Source: Dunaliella salina (Eukaryota > Chlorophyta > Chlorophyceae > Chlamydomonadales > Dunaliellaceae). From it: 13,935 nt of DNA. The DNA lies in NCBI GenBank assembly GCA_002284615.2, contig MU069575.1, forward strand, positions 294,312 through 308,246, given 5' to 3'. The position numbers and the translations under genes are program-made. Under the pieces are notes generated by a model that was not told the origin of the DNA, did not search any database, and saw only the letters and a program-made list of their open reading frames with translations. The number at the start of each line of letters is the position of its first letter. The first letter of the stretch is position 1. Shown here piece by piece: positions 7,330-13,935 of the stretch.

Positions 7330-8275
7330 TTGGTGGGGTGATAACAGGCGCAGCACTTGGTGTAGTGGAAGGTGCAGCACTTGGTGTAGTAACAAGTCCA
7401 GCAGTGAGTGACAGGCGCAGCACTTGGTGAGGCCATGACAGGTGCAGCACCCAGTGACAGGTGCAGCACTTGGTGAGGTCATGGCAGGTGCAGCACTCGG
7501 TGAGTCATGACAGGTGCAGCATTAAGTGGCAGGTGCAGCACTTGGTGAGGTCATGACAGGCGCTGCACTGAGTGACAGGTGCAGCACTTGGTGAGGTCAT
7601 GACAGGCGCTGCACTGAGTGACAGGTGCAGCACATGGTGAGGCCAGGATAGGTACAGCACTCAGTGACAGGTGCAGCACTTGGTGAGGTCATGACAGGTG
7701 CAGCACTGAGTGACAGGTGCAGCACTTGGTGAGGTCATGGCAGGCGCTGCACTCCTCAGTGACAGGTGCAGCACTTGGTGAGGTTATGACAGGCGCTGCA
7801 CTGAGTGACAGGCGCAGCACTTGGTGAGGCCAGGACAGGTGCAGCACTCAGTGACAGGTGCAGCACTCAGTGACAGGTGCAGCATTTGGTGAGGTCATGA
7901 CAGGTGCAACACTGAGTGACAGGCGCAGCACTTGGTGAGGTCATGACAGGTGCAGCACTGAGTGACAGGTGCAGCACTTGGTGAGGTCATGACAGGCACA
8001 CACTGAGTGAAAGGTGCAGCACTTGGTGAGGTCATGACAGGCGCTGCACTCAGTGACGGGTGCAGCACTTGGTGAGGTCATGACAGGTGCAGCATTAAGT
8101 GACAGGTGCAGCACTTGGTGAGGCCATGACAGGTGCAGCACTGAGTGACAGGCGCGCAGCACTTGGTGAGGCCATGACAGGTGCAGCACTGAGTGACAGG
8201 CGCGCAGCACTTGGTGAGTTCATGACAGGTGCAGCACTTGGTCAGTGACAAGTCGTGACAGGTGCAGCACTTATG
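7330..8275 (+). repeat. 46-bp minisatellite, roughly 18-20 copies
   Basis: The unit is GTGACAGGTGCAGCACTTGG + TGAGGTCATGACAGGTGCAG + CACTGA, with several spacings of exactly 46 bp (7541, 7587, 7633, 7679, 7725) and a few variants. It is itself a doubled GACAGGTGCAGCAC half-unit. Each unit has the perfect palindrome GTCATGAC and GTGCAGCAC. The Cys/His-rich open frames on the minus strand are repeat artefacts. It lies in intron 3. Confidence 0.92.
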
Positions 8276-8289
8276 TCGGCGGCAACGGT

Positions 8290-8885
8290 GACTCGGTCCC
8301 TGCACACACAAAATTTTCTGCTTTTGCGCACACAGCTTTCCACATTTCCATGGCGTACAAGTGCGCCTCTTTGGCACACATGTAGCTTGGCATATTGGCA
8401 GCTCAAGAGTCCTCGCTGGCATTGTGCACAAAAACTTTCTTACTTTTCATGGCTCGTGCAAGTACAGCTTGCTAAGACACATGCAGCCTGGCATGTCAGC
8501 AGCTCAGGAGTCCTTGCTGGCATGGTGCACAAAACTATCTTCCTTTTCATGGCTCGTGCAAGGAAAGCACTTTGGCACACATGCAACTAAGCACGTCGAC
8601 AGCTCAGGAGTCCCGCTGGCATGGTGCACAAGAACTTTCTTCCTTTTCATGGCTTGTGCAATTGCAGCTTGCTGGCACGAATGCAACCTAGCACGTCGGC
8701 AGCTCAAGGGTCCTCATCGGCACTGTGTACAAAAATTGTCTACCTTGACATGGCTTGTGCAATCCGCAGCTCAGGAGTCCTCGTTGGCATTGTGCACAAA
8801 GATCGCCTACCTCTACATGGCATGTGCAAGTGCAGCACTTTGGCACACATGCAACCTGGCACAGGCAGCTTAGGAGTCGTGAAGA
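8290..8885 (+). repeat. ~100-bp tandem array, about 6 copies
   Basis: Copies begin at GTGCACAAAAACTTTCTT (8424, 8525, 8624, 8725, 8792), with spacings 101, 99, 101 and a shortened 67, plus partial copies at both ends. Each contains TTTTCATGGCTCGTGCAAG and CAGCTCAGGAGTCCT. Open frames in several phases are by-products of the repeat. Intron 3. Confidence 0.88.
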
Positions 8886-9002
8886 GCATTTGTGACATTC
8901 CATGCCTAGAGGGCAGTTGGGCCCTTGAGAAATAGCCTTTGCTTCTTAAACTAAAAATAATGAGATATCGATTGTGTGAGCTGGAGCTATACAAGGTGGA
9001 GA

Positions 9003-9310
9003 CGCAAAATTTCAGATCCTGGAGACACAAAATTTCAGATCCACAACAGTGTTCACCAAGGATCACCCATTTCTCCAAGGATTGCCCATTTCTTATCTGG
9101 TGGCGGCTGTCATGGCAGGGACTCATCCATGCAAATTGTGATGTATGACAACAGTGTTCCCCAAGGATCACCCATTTCTCCAAGGATAACCCATTTCTTA
9201 TTTCTGCACAGATCAAGTAAGTATAAATGTTCAAGGATAAATCAAGTAAGTTATGTTCTCTAAGGACACCCACTTCTTATTTCTGCATAAATCAAGCAAG
9301 CAGAAGCACC
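9003..9310 (+). repeat. Short duplications: 23-bp x2, 105-bp x2, and a partial third copy
   Basis: CAAAATTTCAGATCC repeats 23 bp apart (9005, 9028). ACAACAGTGTTCMCCAAGGA followed by TCACCCATTTCTCCAAGG occurs at 9043 and 9148 (105 bp), and CCCAYTTCTTATTTCTGCA again at about 9269. Intron 3. Confidence 0.85.
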
Positions 9311-9525
9311 ACCAGTCCAGATTGCTTGCACACAATCAGAGCAGCACAGTGCAGGGAAGCACCCATTGACATGCAGACACCATCCACGTGGCAAACAATG
9401 GCATCCATCAGAATATGGAGAGCCCTGCATTTGTTCTGTCAGCGATTCGAAGGTGCAATGACCTGTGGCATCCACCGCAGACAACTGCACTCTTCAGAAG
9501 TTCAAAAAGTCTCCTACTCATCATT

Positions 9526-9680
9526 TTTGCAAAGTAGAATTTCAGGTCATTATTTTCGCTACGCAGAATTTTCAGGTCAGGCCTCGTTTTCATGAGAAGG
9601 AGATGCACTGGATTGCATGAGGCTCGCCTCGTTTTCATGACAAGGAGGTGCACTGGGTTGCATGAGGCTCGCCTGGCAGG
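9526..9680 (+). repeat. 29-bp x2 and 45-bp x2.3 duplications
   Basis: GCAAAGTAGAATTTCAGGTC at about 9529 recurs as GCTACGCAGAATTTTCAGGT 29 bp later. CCTCGTTTTCATGASAAGGA at 9582 recurs at 9627 (45 bp), with a further partial copy up to 9680. Intron 3. Confidence 0.85.
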
Positions 9681-10215
9681 GGTTATCCCTGCAAAAGAGA
9701 AGAAACCTGCGCAAATAAAATGGGATCCCTGCACATGGTAGCCCTGCAATGGAAATGAATCCCTGCAAACGGCAGCCCTGCACATTAAAAGAGGCCCCTG
9801 CAACAAAGCTTGCAATGAAGGTGTACTGCGTCGTAGGAGGCATCCGTTCCCTGGCAGGTGTTCATCCCTGCAATTGATAAAAAGACCTCCGCAAGTGACT
9901 TGCCCGCAAATGACCCAAGATCCTTGCAAATGACAACCTTGAAAATAAAATGAGGTCCCTGCAAATGGGAAGATGAATCTGCAAAAAAATTGGCCGCAAA
10001 TGAAACAAAAATCAAACATCCCTGATTATGAAATGAGGTCCCGCAAATGGCATCTCTGCAATTAAATGAGAGCCCTGTGACTGAAGTGAGATCATATGAG
10101 GCAACAGGGACCCCACAAATGTCAAGCCCGCAATTCAAGTGAGATCCCTGCAAGTGGTACCCCTGCGACGGAAGTGAGATCCCTGCTAATAGCATCCCTG
10201 CACATCGACAGAGGT
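9670..10215 (-). repeat. Dense field of TGCAGGG motifs about every 20 bp
   Basis: Plus-strand CCCTGCAA or CCCTGCAC occurs roughly every 18-22 bp, alternating with RTGGCA and AAATGAG spacers, forming a ~40-bp dimer. On the minus strand every copy reads TTTGCAGGG, which looks like a 3' splice site. The field lies directly downstream of the exon 3 donor, in intron 3. Confidence 0.82.
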
Positions 10216-10239
10216 CCCTACAACTCAAGATGCACTGAC

Positions 10240-10373
10240 CTGCTGGCGGCTTTCCTGGTAAGGGCTCGTCCCCAAAGCTGATGGCCGGCAGTGAGCTCTG
10301 CCGGCTGTGGGGGGCTGCCTTCCTGGCAAGGCTCATGAGGGCATCCAGGCAACCCCATATCCTGGTGGCAATC
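10240..10373 (-). CDS. Exon 3 (134 nt)
   Basis: The acceptor is excellent: a T-rich stretch ending TTTTTTGTCCAG before GATTGCC. The donor is CAGCAG/GTCAGT. The exon starts with one base and ends with one base, matching exons 2 and 4. It encodes IATRIWGCLDALMSLARKAA, a clear amphipathic helix, followed by a loop (SSLPAISFGDEPLPGKPPAG). Degenerate copies of its 5' half together with the acceptor lie directly upstream at about 10421-10478 and again, more decayed, up to about 11040. The nearest copy is exactly 105 bp away and in frame. Confidence 0.72.
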
Positions 10374-10420
10374 CTGGACAAAAAAGACACAAATACATAA
10401 GGTTGGGGAGCAAAGAGTGA

Positions 10421-11040
10421 TGACTTGCTGGCAAGGCTCATGAGGGCATCCGAACACCCCCATATTCTGGTAGCAATCCTGAACCCAAAAAGACGAGAAA
10501 AACAAAAGGTAAAGGATCATGGGGGCACCTGACACCCCTGAACCATGGAGGCAGTCCTGACCTGAAGCACAAGTACAAGCATGTCTCCTTTTCCTTACTT
10601 GATGTAGGGAGAGTTCCTCTGCCGACGTAGTTTTTCTTTTTTCCTTTGCAAGCAATTATTTGTACCCTCTGATAGGCATCACAACAGATTGATAATCGTT
10701 CTGACGTGTTGGCATGCAGAGGCCAAATTATATCTGATAAATGCTGATGTTTTCTAATTTTATTGCGACCTGAGTCGTTGCAATTGCTCCCCCTCTGAGC
10801 GGGCAAGAGAGCATGAGCGCACTCGGCAGGTCCCACATCCTGAAGGCAAATTTGAGCAAGTAAGCGCAAAAGGAACAAGGGATCACAAGGCCATCCTGAG
10901 AAGTGCAAGTGCCTGTAAGAGGCAAGGCCATCCATGAGAACACCGGTGCCCTCCCAATTCCGGGAATCTTCTGTGCACAAAACCACCAAAGAAAGCAAAG
11001 ACCTATGAAAGCACAAGAGCAACCCCAGATCCTGAGGGAA
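10421..11040 (-). repeat. Degenerate tandem copies of the exon 3 acceptor and 5' half
   Basis: The closest copy (acceptor GGGTTCAG, exon start equivalent 10478) encodes IATRIWGCSDALMSLASK and is 105 bp and in frame with exon 3. More decayed copies start near 10555, 10845 (MWDLPSALMLSC in the matching frame), 10905-10957 and 11030 (GATCTGGGGTTGCTC). The sequence between 10590 and 10790 has no recognised copy or gene. Confidence 0.65.
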
Positions 11041-11089
11041 ACCCTAGCATGAAAGGAGGAGGAAGGCTAGGAATCCCTGCGTCACTTGA

Positions 11090-11870
11090 TCAACTTCTCA
11101 CCCACCAACAGCAAATCAAACAATGCAGCTATTTCTGGAGTTGAAATGCGCTCCATGCATGACACAGGCCACAAATTTTGATCAATTCCACACACAGCGC
11201 CTGGCTCACCGTTTGTTTTCTGGCTCACTCTTTGTTTCCTGGCTCACCTTTCGTTTTCTGTGGCGCTTGCGGCTGGAGCCCTGGCTCATCCTCTGTTCTC
11301 TGTGCACATGTAGCTGAAGCCCTGGCTTACCTTCTGTTTCCCACTGCACCCCCCCTCAGCTGCAGCAGCAGTGCCCCCAGCACTGCATGTGGCTACAGCC
11401 CTGGCTCGTCTATTGCTTTTTGTCATCCCTTCAATTACAGCAGCAATGCCCATAGCACAGCATGCGGCTGCAGCCCTGGCTCTCCTTTTTTTTCTGGCTC
11501 ACCTTGTGTTCTCTATGGCGCATGCAGCTGCATCTCTGGCTCACCCTCTGTTTTCTGCGGCGCATGTGGCTGCAGCCCTGGCTCACCTTTTGTTTCCTGC
11601 CGCCACACCCCTCAGCTAGCAGCAGTGCCCCCAGCATTGCAAATGGTTTCGACCCTGCAGCCACTGCTGCCCCCAAGGAAAAAAAGCATCCCTTAGTCAT
11701 CCGCTCAGCTTCTCACTCACTCACCACAACTCCGACAAGGCAACTACCTCAAAGGTTGGAATGCGCAAGGTAATGATACAGGCCACTATCCAATGAATCC
11801 ACTCAAAGCACCTGGCTCACCCTCTGTTTCCTGCTGCAATCCCCCTAAGCTGCAGCAGCAGTGCCCTTAG
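11090..11870 (-). repeat. Donor-derived array below exon 2 with a ~610-bp higher-order duplication
   Basis: The true exon 2 end GCAGGAAACAGAGG/GTGAGCC recurs at least nine times on the minus strand (about 11202, 11222, 11241, 11281, 11322, 11402, 11496, 11536, 11578) in 40-42-bp and ~78-bp units. The longer units also carry the exonic CACTGCTGCTGCAGCT part. In addition 11094-11220 and 11708-11830 resemble each other over their length (CTTCTCAC, AATGCGC, GACACAGGCCAC, CACCTGGCTCACC in order), a higher-order copy. Confidence 0.72.
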
Positions 11871-12288
11871 CACCTCATGCGGCTGCAGCCCTGCAGATAC
11901 CGCCGCCCCCACAGACGCATCCTCTGCAGCTTCACACAGTGCTTGGCATGTGGACTGCACGACACCCAGCAGAGCAAAATGATGCTGGGCTGCTGCGCTT
12001 GCGCGTGGCTGTGCTGAGCCAGCGGGGGGTGCCATGGAGGCTGTGGATGGGATGGAATCAGCGCTCTGGCTTTCAGGGGGCTGAGTGGCTGACAATCCAG
12101 TGGGTGATGGTGCTGAGGTCTTCAGACCAGGGTGAGCACTTAATTCTGAGGTCTCCTCATCAGAGTGTGCACCAGGGCTTGTGAAAGGCCGGATGGCCTG
12201 GACGGAAGCCACCAGTGGAAGCAAGGTGGAGGCGAGGGCATCCAGGAACGAGTGCAGCTTGGCGCAGCGGGGAGCTGGCAAGGAGGGC
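11821..12288 (-). CDS. Exon 2 (468 nt), helix - disordered linker - helices
   Basis: This is the longest exon. The acceptor is a pyrimidine-rich stretch ending CCGTGCAG, and the exon starts with one base that completes the Arg codon from exon 1. It encodes a helix around KLHSFLDALASTLLPLVASV, a Ser/Pro/Ala-rich linker of about 70 residues (containing DEETSELSAHPG and SIPSTASMAPPAGSAQ), then two helices around HFALLGVVQSTCQALCEAAE and HEVLRALLLQLRGIAAGNR. The donor is AGAGG/GTGAGC with two leftover bases, which join the first base of exon 3 as Gly. The helix-linker-helix layout fits an alpha-solenoid with an internal disordered loop. The reading frame stays open upstream of the chosen acceptor to 12884 through the repeat array, so a longer exon or an upstream acceptor is possible. 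No family is recognised. Confidence 0.68.
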
Positions 12289-12730
12289 CTGCACGGGAGC
12301 AACAAGAAGGCTATGCAAGATAACTGGTTGGGGAGCGGAGTTGAGGCAAGGGCGTCAAGGAATGGGTGCAGCTCAACAAAGCATCTAGCTGGCAAGGAGG
12401 GGCTGCATGGGAGCAACGAGGTGCCAGTGAAGGACAGCGGGCTGGAGGCGAGGGCATCCAGGAATTGGTGCAGCTCGCCACAGCGTGGAGCTGGCAAGGA
12501 GTTCCTGGGCGTGGGAGCAACAAACAGCCTATGAAGGATAGCTGGCGGGAAGGGAGGGCATCCAGGATTGGGTGCTGCTTTACGCAGCGTAAATCTGTAA
12601 AGGAAGGCCAACACGAGAGCAACAAAACAAACAAAAAAGCCTATAAAGGATAGTTGGTTGGAGGGGAGGGCCTCCAGGAGTGGGTACAGCTTGAGACAGC
12701 GTGGAGCTTGTAAGGAGGTCTTGGGCATGT
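12234..12730 (-). repeat. ~102-114-bp array, 5 copies, derived from the exon 2 acceptor and first codons
   Basis: Plus-strand GAGGGCATCCAGGANTGGGT anchors lie at 12234, 12348, 12450, 12554 and 12666 (spacings 114, 102, 104, 112). The first copy is the start of exon 2. On the minus strand each reads LPAPRC..LHXFLDALAS with an upstream CAG acceptor. The two copies nearest the exon keep its frame. Confidence 0.82.
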
Positions 12731-12750
12731 GAGTAAAAAAAAGCCTATAA

Positions 12751-12842
12751 AAGATAGTCGCAGTTGTGGACACTGCATGGGGACAAAGGAGCCCACAATA
12801 GATATGAAAGATAGCTGTGGCTGTGGACACTGCATGGGGATT
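12751..12842 (+). repeat. 57-bp duplication
   Basis: AAAGATAGYYGYRGYTGTGG followed by ACACTGCATGGGGA occurs twice with GTGGAC at 12766 and 12823. It lies in intron 1. Confidence 0.88.
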
Positions 12843-12954
12843 GATTCCCCTCTCTTCCCGGACCTGGGATCCTGCATAGGCCATGGTGGCAGAAACATCA
12901 TTTATGTGTCAGTGCAAGCGTGCTGCTGTGCATGCGTAATCACACATCCCATGC

Positions 12955-12974
12955 AGTAGGGTTTAAACCCTACT
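12955..12974. other. Perfect 20-bp palindrome with telobox-like arms
   Basis: AGTAGGGTTTAAACCCTACT is its own reverse complement. It contains TAGGGTTTA and TAAACCCTA, head to head matches to the TTTAGGG telomere-type repeat. It lies 40 bp inside intron 1 from the exon 1 donor. Confidence 0.85.
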
Positions 12975-13013
12975 AAAATCCGTGACACATTGACCCTAAA
13001 GGCCCTTACACAC

Positions 13014-13303
13014 CTCATCCGTGCCAGGAGCACCAACGCGGCCCCCATTGCCTCCACCACTGCCCGTGCATGTAGCTGCTGCTGCTCCCACTCCCGCGCT
13101 GCCCGCTGGTCAGACAAGCAGCACCCAGCACCCCCAGGTTCACTTGCTGAGTCACCCGCACTGGAACTCACTCCACGGCTGGCTGATGCGGGGAGGAAAG
13201 CACCCAAAGCGGACTTTCCCAAGGAGCACAGGGCCTCAGTGCAGCTTGTGCACACCGCCACCAGGACATGCAGCAGGGGCTGTGCGCCATGCCAACACGC
13301 TCC
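13014..13303 (-). CDS. Exon 1 of the visible gene (290 nt), helical protein segment
   Basis: The acceptor is CTTGCAG followed by GGAGCG, and the reading frame starts in phase 0. The segment opens with a hydrophobic helix-like stretch (GAQPLLHVLVAVCTSCTEAL), passes through a Ser/Gly/Ala-rich loop (about residues 35-58), and ends in a second helix containing EQQQLHARAVVEAMGAALVL. I chose the donor ATGAG/GTGTGT, which leaves two bases and joins in frame to exon 2; GTAAGG four bases further on is a stronger-looking alternative that would need a different acceptor in exon 2. The first ~60 nt are also the exonic part of the 130-bp array that continues upstream to the window edge. Because that unit is not divisible by three and meets a stop (LH then TGA), only the last acceptor copy gives an open product. 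No domain is recognised. Confidence 0.6.
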
Positions 13304-13935
13304 CTGCAAGCACACTTGCACACATGCATTGCAAGCTCACAACACCTGCCACACTAGGGCATGGTGCAGTGCAGCTTGTGCACACCTCCACTAGGACATG
13401 CAGCAGGGGCTGCGTGCCATGCCAACACGCTCCCTGCAAGCACAATTGCACACATGCACAGCAAGCTCACAACACACGCCACACTAGGGCATGGTGCAGT
13501 GCAGCTCGTGCACACCTCCATCTGGAGATGCAGCAGGGGCTGCGCGCCATGCCAACACGCTCCCTGCAAGCACACTTGCACACATGCATTGCAAGCTCAC
13601 AACACATGCCACACTAGGGCATNCACACCTCCACCAGGACATGCAGCAGGGGCTGCGCGCCATGCCAACACGCTCCCTGCAAGCACACTTGCACACATGC
13701 ATTGCAAGCTCACAACACTTGCCACACTAGGGCATGGTGCAGTGCAGCTTGTGCACACCTCCATCTGGAGATGCAGCAGGGGCTGCGCGCCATGCCAACA
13801 CGCTCCCTGCAAGCACAATTGCACACATGCATTGCAAGCTCACAACACATGCCACACTAGGGTATGGTGCAGTGCTGCTTGTGCACACCTCCACCTGGAG
13901 ATGCAGCAGGGGCTGCGCGCCATGCCAGCACACCC
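13250..13935 (-). repeat. 130-bp tandem array, 5.3 copies, with assembly gap
   Basis: TCCCTGCAAGCACA anchors are at 13301, 13431, 13561, 13674 and 13804: spacings of exactly 130 except 113 across the N at 13623. Each unit carries the exon 1 acceptor CTTGCAG/GGAGCG plus about 60 nt of exon-like sequence and about 50 nt of intron-like sequence (CACACTAGGGCATGGTGCAG). The array runs off the right edge with a diverging end. Confidence 0.95.

Larger units (their letters stand above)
1..13303 (-). other. Split gene, ten exons visible, open at both ends; unidentified helical-repeat-like protein
   Basis: Ten minus-strand blocks are open in one frame, bounded by plausible acceptors (TTGCAG, GTGCAG, GTCCAG, TTGTAG, GGCCAG, TTGTAG, GCTCAG, ACCCAG, CATCAG, CTGCAG) and donors (GTGTGT, GTGAGC, GTCAGT, GTAGAG, GTCAGT, GTATGA, GTCAAG, GTAAGG, GTACGT). 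Leftover bases at exon ends are 2,2,1,2,0,1,1,2,1, and each following exon starts with the complementary 1,1,2,1,0,2,2,1,2 bases. The joined frame is 1685 nt (about 561 residues) without a stop. The product is leucine/alanine rich with repeated amphipathic helices and one Ser/Pro/Ala-rich linker in exon 2, which suggests a HEAT/ARM-like scaffold; no catalytic motif, signal peptide or membrane segment was recognised. Start codon, promoter, stop and poly(A) site lie outside the window. Introns are about 0.57 to 3.0 kb. The family is not identified, and some exon edges could be off by one alternative site. Confidence 0.62.

Noticed and set aside
7941..8431. Cys/His-rich minus-strand frames resembling metal-binding repeats
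   Set aside because: They are translations of the 46-bp minisatellite, frame-dependent and without splice signals.
8740..9273. Minus-strand 177-residue frame
   Set aside because: It is formed mostly by the ~100-bp and 105-bp duplications, and no splice sites fit the gene phase.
12960..13394. Plus-strand frame antisense to exon 1
   Set aside because: It is a GC-rich shadow; the minus strand has the splice sites and phase continuity.
13236..13933. Open frames through the 130-bp array as a repeat protein
   Set aside because: The 130-bp unit shifts frame each copy and meets stops after about 70 residues.
1..13935. CRISPR array, bacterial operon, or retrotransposon with terminal repeats
   Set aside because: Repeats lack unique spacers of constant size, no linked enzyme genes were seen, and no long terminal repeats or reverse transcriptase motifs were found.

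Overview
The window looks like nuclear DNA of a eukaryote, most likely a repeat-rich chlorophyte green alga of the chlamydomonadalean type; a Dunaliella-like genome is my best guess, from general impression only. The evidence is spliceosomal GT-AG introns, GC-rich alanine/leucine-rich exons of 49-468 nt, and long introns filled with minisatellites and microsatellites. No bacterial-style operon, rRNA, tRNA, CRISPR array or recognisable transposon was found. A single N at 13623 marks an assembly gap.

The main content is one split gene on the minus strand that enters from the right edge and leaves through the left edge. I reconstructed ten exons by hand (minus-strand order: 13303-13014, 12288-11821, 10373-10240, 7239-7125, 6520-6472, 5894-5759, 4923-4840, 3845-3662, 795-719, 148-1). 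Each has a GT donor and an AG acceptor where visible, and the splice phases join in one continuous frame across all nine junctions. They give 1685 nt, about 561 residues, with no internal stop. The product is rich in amphipathic leucine/alanine helices and resembles a HEAT/ARM-type alpha-solenoid, but I do not recognise the family. Neither the start nor the stop codon is inside the window.

About 88 percent of the window is intron, and the introns are tandem repeats. Right to left: a 130-bp array (13250-13935); a ~108-bp array upstream of exon 2 (12234-12730); a field of duplicated donor sequence below exon 2 (11090-11820); degenerate copies of exon 3 (10421-11040); a 3.0-kb intron holding a TGCAGGG field, short duplications, a ~100-bp array and a 46-bp minisatellite (7240-10239); small duplications around exons 4-6; a 105/102-bp in-frame array at the end of exon 6 (5410-5830); two opposed TG/CA microsatellites (4986-5244); repeat blocks on both sides of exon 8; an 18-bp minisatellite (2217-2745); and a ~110-bp array upstream of exon 9 (796-1515).

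The most interesting pattern is that most arrays start at, or straddle, a splice junction and contain degenerate copies of the neighbouring exon edge plus its donor or acceptor. The introns seem to have grown by repeated tandem duplication of exon-intron junctions. Several arrays have unit lengths divisible by three with open reading frames through them, so the choice among duplicated splice sites could add or remove whole protein repeats without a frameshift. The exon model and the duplication reading are inference from sequence; transcript data would settle both.
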